Shown: positions 33,591-44,430 of the stretch, piece after piece
Position numbering within the stretch: position 1 is the stretch's first letter
Layout: the number at the start of each line of letters is the position of its first letter
From: Phialocephala subalpina
Lineage: Eukaryota > Ascomycota > Leotiomycetes > Helotiales > Mollisiaceae
NCBI GenBank assembly: GCA_900073065.1
Contig: FJOG01000031.1
Span: forward strand, 533,314-597,313
DNA length: 64,000 nucleotides
Reading direction: 5' to 3'
Notes under the pieces: model-generated
What the model was told of the DNA's origin: nothing
What the model saw: only the letters and a program-made list of their open reading frames with translations
Databases searched by the model: none
Program-made: the position numbers and the translations under genes

Positions 33591-35520
33591 TCAAAATCAC
33601 CGATATAAATTTAACTTTTCGTTTCGTATTACTTCGTACGTAAAGTAATTATAAATAATAATAAATGGAAATAATTATGAATTCTAACGATTAATAATTA
33701 TTTCCCGAAGAAATAAACTACTAAAATCGTTTTTATATTCTAATATCATAACCAATAATAAACCAACTATTTCAAATTTTCAATATTTATACGTTAAATA
33801 AATTATAATTAATTCTAATAAATTTATTTAATATTATAAATAATTTAATTTAATTAAATAAAAATAATAAAACGAATAAAAATTATATTTTGAGGGTAAA
33901 ATTTCTTTAAATATTTGTTTTGATAATATACTAATAGTAATATATTATAAAAGTTTACGAAATATATAAGAAAAAAATTAAATATAATTATTTATATATT
34001 TACGGTTTGTATAATTTATATAATTATGACGAACTCAATTTGCTAGCTCCCTGGTAGTTACCTTTACCCGTAGTATGCACGAGTGTAACGGATAATCAAG
34101 AGAGTAAGAGGCAGTTCTATTGAAGATCTAAAGCTAAGGAGAGAAAGAGAAGAAGAGTGCTCGACGCTAGAAAGGTTAGGATATAACTACGGACCTGATA
34201 CAAGTCGTGTTTAAGGCTATTCCACGTACGGATGGCCCGTGAGGCCCCGTACGATCCGTAATCATATGACCTTAGGAGCATGCCCGTGATAATAATCATA
34301 ATAACAAAAGTTATTTGATTGAATTTTATTCTAAAATTTAATTTATTATAATTATATTTAAATTAATTTATTATTCGAATTCTTTTTATAAATTTAAAAA
34401 GTATTATTATTTAATTAAATATATAAATATAAATTAATAAAATAAAAATAATATATAATTGAAATTTCTAAAAAAAATTTTTAAATAATTCTAAATATTC
34501 TTTCTTTAATAATAATTATTCGTATATTTATTATTAAAATTTCGTTAAAAATTTTAAATTTTAAATAATAAAATTTATTATTATCGATTATAAAAATTTA
34601 ATTAAAAAATTTAATTAATTATTAAATTAATATAAATTGATATATTTTATCTAATAATAATTTAATTTTTTTTATCAAATTATTTTCTTTTTTTAATTTT
34701 ATTACTTTTAATAATTTTAATAAAATTATATTATTTATCGAATTTAATATTTTATGTAATTAATATAAAATATAAATTCGATTATAAACTTAAAATTATA
34801 ATTTCTAATTTTTATTTTATATTATTCGTTTCGATTTGATAATCCAATTTCAATTTTCGAATATATATATTTTTAATTTTTTCTTATAATTTAAATAATT
34901 TTAATAATAATTTTATTCTTTTAAATTATTTTTTAAAACTTTTAATATATTTTACCTTATATATTTATTAATGGAATTAAATACATATTCTTTATATTAC
35001 CTTTTTTTTCTATTGATCTAAATATATATTCCCGATTACATTTAATATAATATATATAAATTAATATTTTTATATTATAGTTTGAAAGAGGATTGTAATA
35101 GTTCTAGTTTCAGACCTATCACGTGACCTTCACCGCCAAGTAGAATCCTGTATATTAATATCGTTCAAAGCTATTCTTAGCCTTTTACTTTAGTATTCTA
35201 AGAATAAATTAGTTCTATTATTAACGTCGTTTCGATCCGTTATAAAAATAGTTTTAAAAATAATTTCGAGGATGGTTTCGGTATGATCCCGTGACTATAG
35301 AACTAAGAGAGACTCTGGCCAATTAAGGAGTAAAGTATTAAACTAATATACGAGCTAGCATATATATTTTTAAACTTCTTTTTTTACTTTCTCTTTTTTT
35401 TCTTTATTTTATTCTTTTTAAAAATAATAAATTGATTTTTACTTTTTCATTTTTATTTAATCAATTATTCGTATTATTATAAATTTAATATTTATATAAA
35501 TTGTAAAGGGTTGCGTGCTG
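33590..35520. repeat. AT-rich RIP island with an embedded LTR-like fragment
   Basis: About 1.9 kb dominated by A+T (long TAATAATTTAAAT-type runs) with no coding capacity. At 34040-34300 a segment of normal composition includes TGTAACGGATAATCAAGAG and GATCTAAAGCTAAGGAGAG, the latter resembling GATCCAAAGCCAAGGAGAG at about 2271. It is probably a heavily mutated retroelement with a less mutated LTR part inside. Confidence 0.65.
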
Positions 35521-35780
35521 TCAATTTTTTGTAGGCCATTCCCTTCTTTCACCACCACTCTCTTCTGATCAAGTCAAACGTGATTGCCCAATTCACTTTA
35601 TCACTTTCCAAAATCCCTGCGGTTCATCTCTCAATTCTCGTTTCATTCATTTCATATGATCTCATGTAACGGACATTACGTACACCTAGCATTTCATTTC
35701 AGCCTCCAACCCCCACTTCACCACTTCATCTCCTCATAACACCACCCACCACAAATCCCCTTTATCACACTACCTCCAAC

Positions 35781-36977
35781 CTAACAAACATTCGGCCCAG
35801 ATATCAACTGCGCCGCGACCTCTTGCGCCAGCACATCCTGCATAGGATACGTAGGATGCAAGCTATTGAGCCAGAAGTACTCGTTGACTGGAACGCCACA
35901 TGAGGCGTCGAAGTAGGTTTCTGTTGGTGTGCCACTATTTTCAACCATCGTTAGCCTTATTGTATCTATCATTTCTTCTTTACTTGTTGCTTTGTGCGAT
36001 ACCAGCCCTGCGGACGCCGAGAAGGGTACGGAGAGAGTAAGTGACATGAGATGTGGGTAACGTACTTTTCATACGCAACGCAGTATGCTGTTGTGTTTTT
36101 GTATTGCGCCGTCTGCTTGAACGAGCTCGGCTTATCTAGCACCTCGGTGAAATACTTATTCGCGTCCACAGTGAAAACATTGACATCCGGCTTCTCATCC
36201 TTAATACACGCCGCCACATCGAGCAAGGCCTCATTCTAAGCCGCAATATCGGCATTCTCTTCTGCTTGCTCCGCAGCCGTGTTCAGCATCGCAAGTGGGC
36301 TGCGGTCAACAGGGGGTACGTTCAGGAACGCAAAGTTCCGAGCACCGGCGTAGTACAGCTCCATGACGAGACCGTGGTAGACGGCAAAGATCTCGGCGTT
36401 TAGGGTTGTGGTTGCGGGGAGGCCTTTGTGCCATGAGTTTTCGACGTCATTGATGCCGTCGAAGATGGCGAAGAGCGTGTCTGAATAGGTCCAGGGTGCG
36501 GTAGAGGGTTTGGAAGCATAGGCCGGGAACCATTCGTTTTCAATTTGTTCTGCGACCGATGACACTGTGGGGAGGTAGGGTGCTACAAGTGCCGAGTTGA
36601 TGGTCGCTCCTCCATAGGCGAGATTGTACGTTAGGAGTTTGGAAGCATTGTATTTGACAGTAAGCTGATCTACCCAATTTGGCCCGTCTGCTGCTGTCCA
36701 ACCAGGGAAGGTTGTGTTGCCCAATGGGTTAGTAGGTGTTGGCTGGATACCGCTTACATTGAATCCGGTTGTTGTGTATGAATCACGGCTTTAAACCAGT
36801 CAGTTCTACCTAGATTGAATTACATCCAGAGACTTACAAGATAAAGACATGTTTGATTCCAGACCAGCCAGGCTAGTTCGAGGTTGCTTTGCAACCGGAC
36901 TTCGATATTGCTGCACCTTGTACCGTGGACGCAACGCAGAGGGCCGAAGCCAAAGGAGACACACTTCCGGGCCGCAT
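35781..36977 (-). pseudogene. CE16 acetylesterase (GDSL/SGNH type) with two in-frame TAG codons
   Basis: Three exons on the minus strand (36977-36838, 36788-36066 and 35934-35781). The signal-peptide-like start is MRPGSVSPLASALCVASTVQ. The GDS block is present as RDSYTTTGFNVSG: the first residue, normally Gly, is Arg, while the catalytic Ser remains. Further marks are TFPGWTAADGPNWVDQLT, AYGGATINSALV, FDGINDVENSW and the catalytic WLNSLHPTYPMQ near the end. CE16 enzymes remove acetyl groups from xylan and other plant polysaccharides outside the cell. TAG at 36875-36873 (SN|PGWSGIKH) and TAG at 36238-36236 (DIAA|NEALLDVA) fall where Trp is normal in the family. Otherwise it is full length. It is divergent from a mannanase gene 940 bp away. 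Confidence 0.78.
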
Positions 36978-37916
36978 ATCTGGATTTTGGAGAGTGGTCG
37001 TTGTAGTTACCGATCAGGTGACAGAGTCGTTATAACAGGAGCCTTTTAAGTCTAATTGATTTTCTAGTGCGAGCAGAGCCAAGAATTATGCTCTCGACAG
37101 CGAGGTATCTATCATCTTATACGGCCCACAGCATTTTGAACTATAAGAAACTCATTTTCTTGCCGGTACCTCGAAAGGAAAATAAATTGCATGCATCTCT
37201 CTGCTCGGGCACGAGGCGGGGCAGATTAGACGGAGGGCTGTCGTTCTGTAACTTAGGGCCGTTGAAGCCTCAGATGAAGCTCGTGATATGCGGGGAAATT
37301 CATTATCCCGTGAGCCAACGAGATCTTCCAAGGACAAGGATTTGTCCTCAAGATCTGTTGTTAACCTAGCGTGGTCGAATGATTGTTCTGCTTTTGCGGC
37401 TGATTGGCCAATTTCAATCGGAGGACCGGGTCGGTTGAAGCGTGACCATCGCTAATGCCGCGACGGATTATCTTTTCAGTTCCCGAAATTGTCGGTGGCG
37501 AGAGTTATAGAGCCGCTAGTGCGGAGTCAAACTGGTGATCTCCTCATTTTCTCCAGCTTAACCCAGTCGTTCCCTGTATATCCCAGTCAATCGATCTCGT
37601 TAATCCCGTTTGGGCATCTCGGTAGCAATCCCTCCGCACTTTGATCGGCCCTGTCCCTGAACAACGTCCAGGGGCTTGACTTGACGAGCCAACGTTAAGT
37701 CAATTCAGGTTCCAAGCCGCATATGCCCCGCATGATCTAAGCCCAGGTACAGGGGTAGCTTATGTTTTTCCGAAGCTCGTAAGTTTGTGGTGTGGAATGA
37801 CATTGAAATGATGTCCAAGTAGAGGACGGACGTTATGGTCCGGATCATTTGACTTCCAGGCATGTATAAGCTAAGCTGTGAGCTGCATTCATTTTCAGTC
37901 AAAGCTTCACAGCACA
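36978..37916. promoter_or_regulatory. Divergent intergenic region between two hemicellulase genes
   Basis: Lies between the CE16 start (minus) and the GH5 start (plus). No supported gene. It presumably holds both promoters; I saw no clear regulator-binding motif that decides co-regulation. Confidence 0.4.
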
Positions 37917-39242
37917 ATGAAGTTCTCAACTCCGGCAACAGCAGCAGCAGCGTTGGCCTTCCTGGCACCATCAGCCCTCGCAGCTCCAGCTCACTCATAC
38001 GGAAGCAAAGGCTGTCCAGAAGGATTCGTCTACACTGAAGGCTCGAAATTCATGCTAGATGGCGAGCCCTTCCTCTTCGCAGGCAGTAACGCGTATTGGT
38101 TCCCATTCATTAACGTACGTCCTTCCCTCGCTTCCCCAAACCCTACCACCACGACTTTATTGCTGACATTAGCGGCCTACAAAGTCCCCCTGATGTCCTC
38201 CTCGCCATGACCGCAGCCAAAAAATCCGGCTAGAAAGTGATGCGCACGTGGGCCTTCAACAAAAAAACACAACTTTCAACCCCCTCGGCCTCCCCCAATA
38301 CGGCGGGGAAGGTGCCGGGGTATCACCTGTCTATTTTCAAGAATGGAATAACGGCGTCGCAACTATTAATTATGGTCCAACTGGTCTTCAAGCCCTCGAC
38401 AAAGTAGTTGAGCTTGCAGAACAAACCGGCCTAAAGCTCATCATGGCACTCACAAACAATTGGGCTGATTATGGAGGTATGGATGTCTATACTGTTAACC
38501 TGGGAGGCCAATACCACGATGATTTCTACCACGTCCCCAAAATCGTCAACGCGTTCAAACACTACGTCTCCGTCGTTGTGAACCGGTATAAAAACAGTCC
38601 AGCAGTATTCGCATGGGAACTCATGAACGAGCCCGCTGCGGCGGCACAGGCGGTCGAAACCTCCCCCGTTCTCCAGGTACAAACTGCTCGTATGTGAGGA
38701 TGGACGCGTGGATGAAAGACATGGGGGGTTTCATTAAATCCATTGATAGCAAACACATGATTACGTGGGGTGGCGAGGGCGAGTTTTACGAGCCTGGGAA
38801 TGCGGATTGGCGGGAATTTCTGAATGAGCTCGCGCTCCCGGAGATGGATTTCGGTACCTTCCACCTCTATCCCGACTGGTGGTCTAAAACCGTCGCTTGG
38901 TCGAACCAATGGATTCTCGACCACGCCGCTGCATCAAAGAAACTCAATAAGCCAGTTTTGCTTGAGGAATACGGCTGGCTCCTCGACGCCGACAAACTGG
39001 CCTGGCTAGGAGAATCAACTCCAGCGAACGAGACCAAGGAAAGTGTCATAAGTGGCTAGCAGGATATTGCGTTGAAGCATGATATGAGTGATTTGTATTG
39101 GCAGTTTGGAATGTGCGGACTGAGTTTTGGGTGTAGTACTGATGATGGGTTTACGATTTTTTTGAATGAGACGGATGCGGGGGAGTTGGTTTATGAGCAT
39201 GCGAGGGAGGTTAATGCGGAGAATGCGAGACTGGGAAATTAG
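37917..39242 (+). pseudogene. GH5 endo-beta-mannanase with stops and frameshifts
   Basis: The start [20 protein letters not shown] is a signal peptide, followed by [21 protein letters not shown], typical of GH5 subfamily 7 mannanases that cleave beta-1,4-mannan. An intron follows at 38115-38172. Further blocks are [38 protein letters not shown] (acid/base Glu), [27 protein letters not shown] and KPVLLEEYGW (nucleophile Glu). Lesions: an out-of-phase junction near 38173, TAG at 38231-38233 (AAKKSG|KVMRTW), frame loss in an A7 run near 38260, a further one-base loss at NEP|RCGG near 38635, and TAG at 39057-39059 (SVISG|QDIALKHD, Trp expected). The true end, ENARLGN, is reached at 39242. Both catalytic Glu are retained. 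Confidence 0.8.
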
Positions 39243-39587
39243 GAGGGAGGATTTAATGAAATGAGGTTGGTCTTTGAGTGCGTGTGTCTTTACGATTTGC
39301 AAGTAAGTTGCTATTTGTGAGTTGTGCTCCTTTGAAGTTGAGGAGTATAAGTTGGTCGGGGCTAGTTGCCTCATTCTTGCGTATTACCTCCACACTCTTC
39401 TCACACTCAGAACATCTTGATCAAAGAATTGAAGGACTCCCTTTACATTGACGTTGATTGCATCTTACTACCCCGATCAGATATTAATCACGTGCTTCAA
39501 TTCATAATTGACCCTGGTAGTATGTTTGATTCTAATAATAGCTAGTAGGCCATTACCACCCTTGTTTTTTAGGTCTTGGCACCTCAA

Positions 39588-39643
39588 TATAAGAATACCT
39601 CACTATATTCTTATGATTTCGGGGTCCCGATGGTATTCTTATA
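39588..39643. repeat. 12-bp inverted repeat around a 32-bp spacer
   Basis: TATAAGAATACC (39588-39599) and GGTATTCTTATA (39632-39643) are perfect reverse complements, with a third partial TATTCTTAT inside. It could be a tiny element or a hairpin; no target duplication identified. Confidence 0.4.
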
Positions 39644-39829
39644 TAAAGGGTCTACTATAGAAAGGGGGTGTAAATTAGTATCTACAATGAATGTCTATTA
39701 AACTGTACCTTTATTCTAGAGTCATTAAGTCTTTAAATTGTCATTTATACATTACGTTTCCTCAAGAACAGGACCAACTACTCTGTTGCCCCTTGCAACA
39801 CATGAAATCAATGAATCGATGAATCAAGC

Positions 39830-40735
39830 TTACAAGCAATGGTTCCGCTGTAACTCTATCCCCAAGCCAACCGTATCATTCACAAACTTGGTGCCCAAAA
39901 TACTCTTCGGCGCCACCCTATTCTCGACCCAATTCACCACTGCCGCGAAGACATTAACGGAGTTATTGAATGCGATTCCATTGGCTAGTGGTCCGCCCTG
40001 CTGCCCGATAACCCAACCGCCGGGCCCAGCGCTGCAATAAAACATGCCTGGGACACGGAAGAAGCGATAAAAGTCATCGAGCTGGCACGAATAGTCATCT
40101 GCAGCCTCGGCTAACAGACCATCGTAAAAACGTTCGGTGTTGAAAGAGGTGATCTGATTATCCTGTCCGCCGTGGAAGGTGATCATCTTCCCGTTCGCGT
40201 TGCGGAAAGCCCTAAGGTCGGATAGGCTTGGCCATGTGCGGATATCGAAGGGGTTGAGGGATTCGGCGGCCAAGCTGTCCTGGTATGTGAAGGTGGCTAG
40301 ATCCCAGGATGGGTTATTGTAGACAACGTATCTGAACGAATCCTTTTTTATGGTGTTAGTAAATAGAGATACTATAAACCTGAGTTAAAGTGGAGTATAG
40401 AAGAAAAAAAAGAAGTAAGTACCCGAGAGTAGCTAAACGGGCCTTCAGCGTAGAGTTTTTGAACAGCCATCAACTCACTTCCCGGCTGCATAGCGGGGTA
40501 GATCAGGTCGCCATTGCCATTGAGTAAAGGGCTAAAAATCTTCTCTACCATTCCCACCTGAACGGCATTCAAGCAGTTGGAACTGACGCCTGTGGGACAC
40601 ACCATGGCTGTAGCATTAAAATGACACAAATTTGGGTTCTCGATAATGCCGTCCATAACCCCGTCGATTCCGTCACATTGCTTCAGAACTTCCTCGTGAA
40701 TCGCACTCCAAAGTACCGCCGCTAATAAGAAGAGA
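39830..40735 (-). pseudogene. Tannase/feruloyl esterase, C-terminal part only
   Basis: Reads from about 40735: HEEVLKQCDGIDGVMDGIIE, then NPNLCHFNATAMVCP, a GT-AG intron between SYSR and DSFRYVVYNNPSWDL, then ITFHGGQDNQITSFNT, VPGMFYCSAGPGG and ANGIAFNNSVNVFAAVVNWVE. These are the calcium-site and C-terminal blocks of the tannase/feruloyl-esterase family (PF07519), secreted enzymes splitting gallate or ferulate esters of plant phenolics. The lid Asp (GGQDN) is present, but the N-terminal half with the CS-D-H catalytic Ser is missing: retrotransposon sequence begins immediately upstream. The C-terminus also stops early after QRNHCL. Confidence 0.75.
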
Positions 40736-40739
40736 CGGA

Positions 40740-43700
40740 TTTACTACAAAAGACAAAACTAAACAAGCGGAAGAATTATTGTCTATGTTCTTTCCTTTAC
40801 TACCAGCGAGGATAGAAAATAAAGGACCATAGTCACAACGAACCGTAATAGCTATACCTCCCCTATAGGCTTGGCAATAATACCTGAGGTATCAGTACAG
40901 GTATCAATCTGGAACGGATCACTTAGGTAATGGCCTAAATTGTACCAGAGCGTTCCAGATCGTTCTTAAGCGAGCCTTAGCTATGTACCTTACATATTAA
41001 ATTTGTATAGGAAGTAAGATTACATAGAGAGAGAGGGGTAAGGAAGCGAGGGGAGGGGAGGGGACGAGAGGAACACCAAAATTTTAAGACTTTTTAAAAG
41101 TATTTAATATAAAATAAAAAAACGTTTAAAAAGATAAGAGTAATACTCTTAGTTATAGAAATATACTCCCTTTTTTAATTAGAGATAGTTTTTATAATAA
41201 AATATTAGTTAAAAAAAGGTAAAGGTAAGGGGGTTGAGATTCCTCGCTTAGGAACGATCTGGAACGTTCTAGTACGCCTTGTTCTAGTCCCTGTACCAAC
41301 CCTGGAACGTTCCATTCGGTACGGAACGTTGCCAAGCCTGCTCCCCTAACGATAAAAGAAGTAAAACGGAGAATTTTTGCAGCGAAGTCATAGAAAGCGC
41401 CAAGATAATAAGTTACCAGCTATAGTATAGAAGCAAGTATAATCGATAATGAAAAACAAAGTATTGCTTCTCTTCTAGATATCGTTAGATAAAAGGGAAC
41501 TCTTTACGCAATAGAGAAATACTAAGATCATACTACTGAAAAAGCCGAACAAAAGAGATTACATGGTCGCGAAGGCGTGGAGGCCGATCTCGTTGCTTTC
41601 TATACTTAGAAAAATATTAGAATCTATAGTTACTAAAAGAATATTACACGTAGTAGAGACTTTTAGTCTGCTCCCCACGAATTACTTCGGGGCCAGAAAG
41701 AAGCGCTCTACTGAATAGGCTCTCTTGCTGCTACAAAAACATATTTACAATGCATGGAAATCAAAGAAAGTCCTTAGCTTGGTTAGTTTCGACATGAAAG
41801 GCGCATATAATGGGGTATACAAAAACAGACTATTGCAGAGACTCGCAACGAGAGGCATCCCGCCGACTTTAGTGCGGTGGATTGATACCTTTTACTCAAA
41901 ACGCACGGTAACCATCCTAATTAATGGTTACACCTTTTAACAATAACTACTACCATAAACAAACTTACCGCAAAGGTCACCACTTTCGCCAATATTGTTC
42001 CTTTTCTTTAATACCGACTTGGTTTAATACAAATTAAATGTAAATAGAGGAGTAATAGCATTTATTAATAATTATAACGCGTGGGTTACGAGGCTAGTAA
42101 CAAAAGCGAACAAAGAAAGTATTTAAGCTATTATCGATAGAGCAATAAAATAGGAGAGGCGGAGCGGAGCCACGTTCGAAAAAGGCAAAACAATAATAAT
42201 TCATTTCACTAGGCGGCCGGACCGAACTAGCACCAAACCGTTTACTATCAAAGGTAAAGCAATCGTACCAAAAGAAATGGCCAAGATCTTAAGAGTGATT
42301 ATAAACTCAAGACTCTAGTATATGCAGCACATCGGAAAAGTAACGACTAAAGGCCTTCTAGCCGCCATAGCATTAAAACGACTACGGCTAGTTTCCTTTT
42401 CAATTATAAGGCAATTATTTGAATCGACGGTAGCGCCAATCGTAAACTACGCCTCGAACGTTTGAATATATGCTTGCGAATACAAAGGCATGGCTTTAAT
42501 GAATAGAATATAAAAGGTCGGAGCGCAAACCATCATAAGAGTCTTCCGAATAGTAGCAACTACAATTGCAAAAGCTGAGGCCAGTATACGTACAATAAGT
42601 GAGCGGCATACAGAGAGGGCCACGAAGCTATAGGTCAACCTCCGCACGCTGCCTGAGACGAACCCGCTCTCGAAAGTGAACACTGGAGAACTCCGGAGAT
42701 TTACCTCACTATTGCAAAAAATAACTCACGCGCACCAATGCACGCCAACGAATAGGATGGAGGTCATTTAGCCCTATGCGATAGTGCCGTGGGAAGAACG
42801 ACTCCCCGCCACAATTAACCTTAGAGCGGAGGAGGCTATAAACGTAGCGAATTCCATTCGCGGCATACGGATTGCAATAAGCTCGTCTACGAGAAGAAAA
42901 GTGGTTGGGATAGGAAGAGCTATCCACGATACTCTTGGCATTGTAATAGGCAGAGAACCGACCACATACTTAGTTACGTTGGGAGCCAGAACGAAACAGA
43001 ACCCATATACGTCGAAACTCGCAGCAATCGCAATAGCGATAAAGCGCTTACTACTACATCTAGTAAAAAGACAAATCATAGTAGTTACAAGCAATCAAGG
43101 AGCCTTACTAGCAATAAACCAACCAAGATATCAATTAGGACAAACCATCATTAAAGATATCTACGAGTTAGCTCGTATACTAAGAAAAGGAGGCAATTCT
43201 ATCTCCATAATATGGGTCCTATCGCAAAGAAGCTTCGAGCTAAACAGGAGAGCAAAGGAAGCAGCACGATAAGCTACTAAGCCAGGCCGAACACCGTAAG
43301 GGCGATATCAATAAGCCAAGTCCACGAGCATAAATAATGCAATAAGAGAACGGGAGATGAAAACACGCCAAACGGAGTAGGAAAGTATTCGAAAGACATT
43401 AATATAGCACTACCAAGCAAGCATACTCGTATCCTATACGACAGCCTTAAGCGGAGAGAAGCGAGCGTACTAGCATAACTCCGAACGGGAATGGCACGAC
43501 TCAACGGATACCTCCACCGGATTGGAGCAGCGGAATCGGATCAATGCTAATGCGGCGGCAAGGGAAACGGTCAAGCACTTTCTCTTCCGATGCACGAAAT
43601 AAGACGCATACCGAACGCAAATGCTAACGCAGATAGACACAAGAAGAAGCAACCTCTCTTTCTACTTGTGAGGGAAAGTACCATTTGACCCGGAGACATA

Positions 43701-44105
43701 AACACCAAATATAGACGTAGTACGAGCAACGATCAAGTTTGCCATTATCACAAAACGATTAGATATAGACGTAAAACAAGCAGCCAACACCCCACAATAA
43801 TAAATCCCATCTCATTCTCTTACCCCGATTAACCCCTAGTACCCTCGTGTCCCCAGCAAGTCTCGCTTTTGTTGCCGACGATAAGATATTAAAAACTTAA
43901 AAGATTAGACTTCAAATTAACTTGCTACTAACTATATACGAGACCTCGTTGAATATGGCAGTTACTGGAATTGGAAAATATTGGAAGAGGCAGTTTTGTA
44001 TGGGCTTTAGGAGGTTATGGAGACAGCGTAGGAAGTGAGTTATGTAATCATAGTCTAGTGCCCTTTAGGTTTAGAGCCGGGCGAATAAACTTTATTATCA
44101 TTATC
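40740..44105 (+). mobile_element. Tad1-like non-LTR retrotransposon (LINE), RIP-degraded
   Basis: Plus-strand fragments of a Tad-clade ORF2. They run from FFPLLPARIENKGP at about 40780, to VKRRIFAAKS after the inserted element, the RT segments AWRPISLLSILRKILESIV and LLPTNYFGARKKRSTE|ALLL (TAG for Gln at about 41718), and the catalytic-region text LVSFDMKGAYNGVYKNRLLQ, IPPTLVRWIDTFYSKRTVT. The RNase H domain at 42784-43272 reads YTSKLAAIAIAIKRLL, IIVVTSNQGALLAI and ISIIWVLSQRSFELNRRAKE. The 3' end at about 44070-44105 has AATAAACTTTATTATCATTA, a Tad-type 3' tail. Stops throughout and A+T drift show RIP. The 5' end is cut at the tannase remnant, as expected for a 5'-truncated LINE insertion or a later deletion. 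Confidence 0.82.
40866..41340. mobile_element. hAT-type nonautonomous element, 475 bp, 8-bp TSD
   Basis: Bounded by the exact 8-bp duplication CTCCCCTA (40858-40865 and 41341-41348). Ends are TAGGCTTGGCAA and TTGCCAAGCCTG, i.e. a 12-bp TIR matching at 11 positions, the one difference being C to T. Subterminal inverted repeats GAGCGTTCCAGATCGTTCTTAAGCG / CGCTTAGGAACGATCTGGAACGTTC add to the structure. The interior has no ORF. Removing the element and one TSD copy makes the LINE reading frame continuous across the site, so it inserted into the LINE. Confidence 0.85.
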
Positions 44106-44430
44106 GAAATGAACATTTCATTTTCATTTAGAAAAGTCGCCGCTTGCTTTATCACCAGTGTAAAGTGAGGGAGAAGATTGAGTAGCTTCGTTGTAGTATC
44201 GTGCTCTTCTATCAAGCACTACATACAGTCGAAAATAACGCCGCAATCACGAAGAACACGATCAATACCGCCAATACAGTACTCACGCCAAAGAATCATC
44301 CTACCGTCTCTTCCTTACGGAATGGCCATAGAAAGTGAAGCAGTCAGAGAGAAGGAAGTTATAAATTAAACAGCCAACTATTAGGGAGGTCATTACTTTT
44401 TAAGGCTATATTATAGTTTCGACGTCATGG
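44106..44430. other. Region between LINE and second SRPBCC copy
   Basis: A frame at 44178-44369 (basic, RRTRSIPPIQYSRQ) is not recognised and may be element-derived. The missing N-terminal half of the tannase gene is not found here. Confidence 0.35.

Noticed and set aside
8539..39059. A reassigned UAG codon (genetic code change)
   Set aside because: UAG also serves as a natural terminator here, for example the secreted protein at 6885-6887, and other genes carry TGA or frameshift lesions. RIP or editing explains the pattern better.
41025..41070. G-rich run inside the hAT-type element as a G-quadruplex
   Set aside because: The first loop is about 11 nt and the runs are plain GGGGA repeats; weaker than the tract at 60093 and explained as low complexity.
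44106..44430. N-terminal half of the tannase gene on the far side of the LINE
   Set aside because: No tannase blocks (CS-D-H region) are readable on the minus strand there, so a simple split by insertion is not shown.
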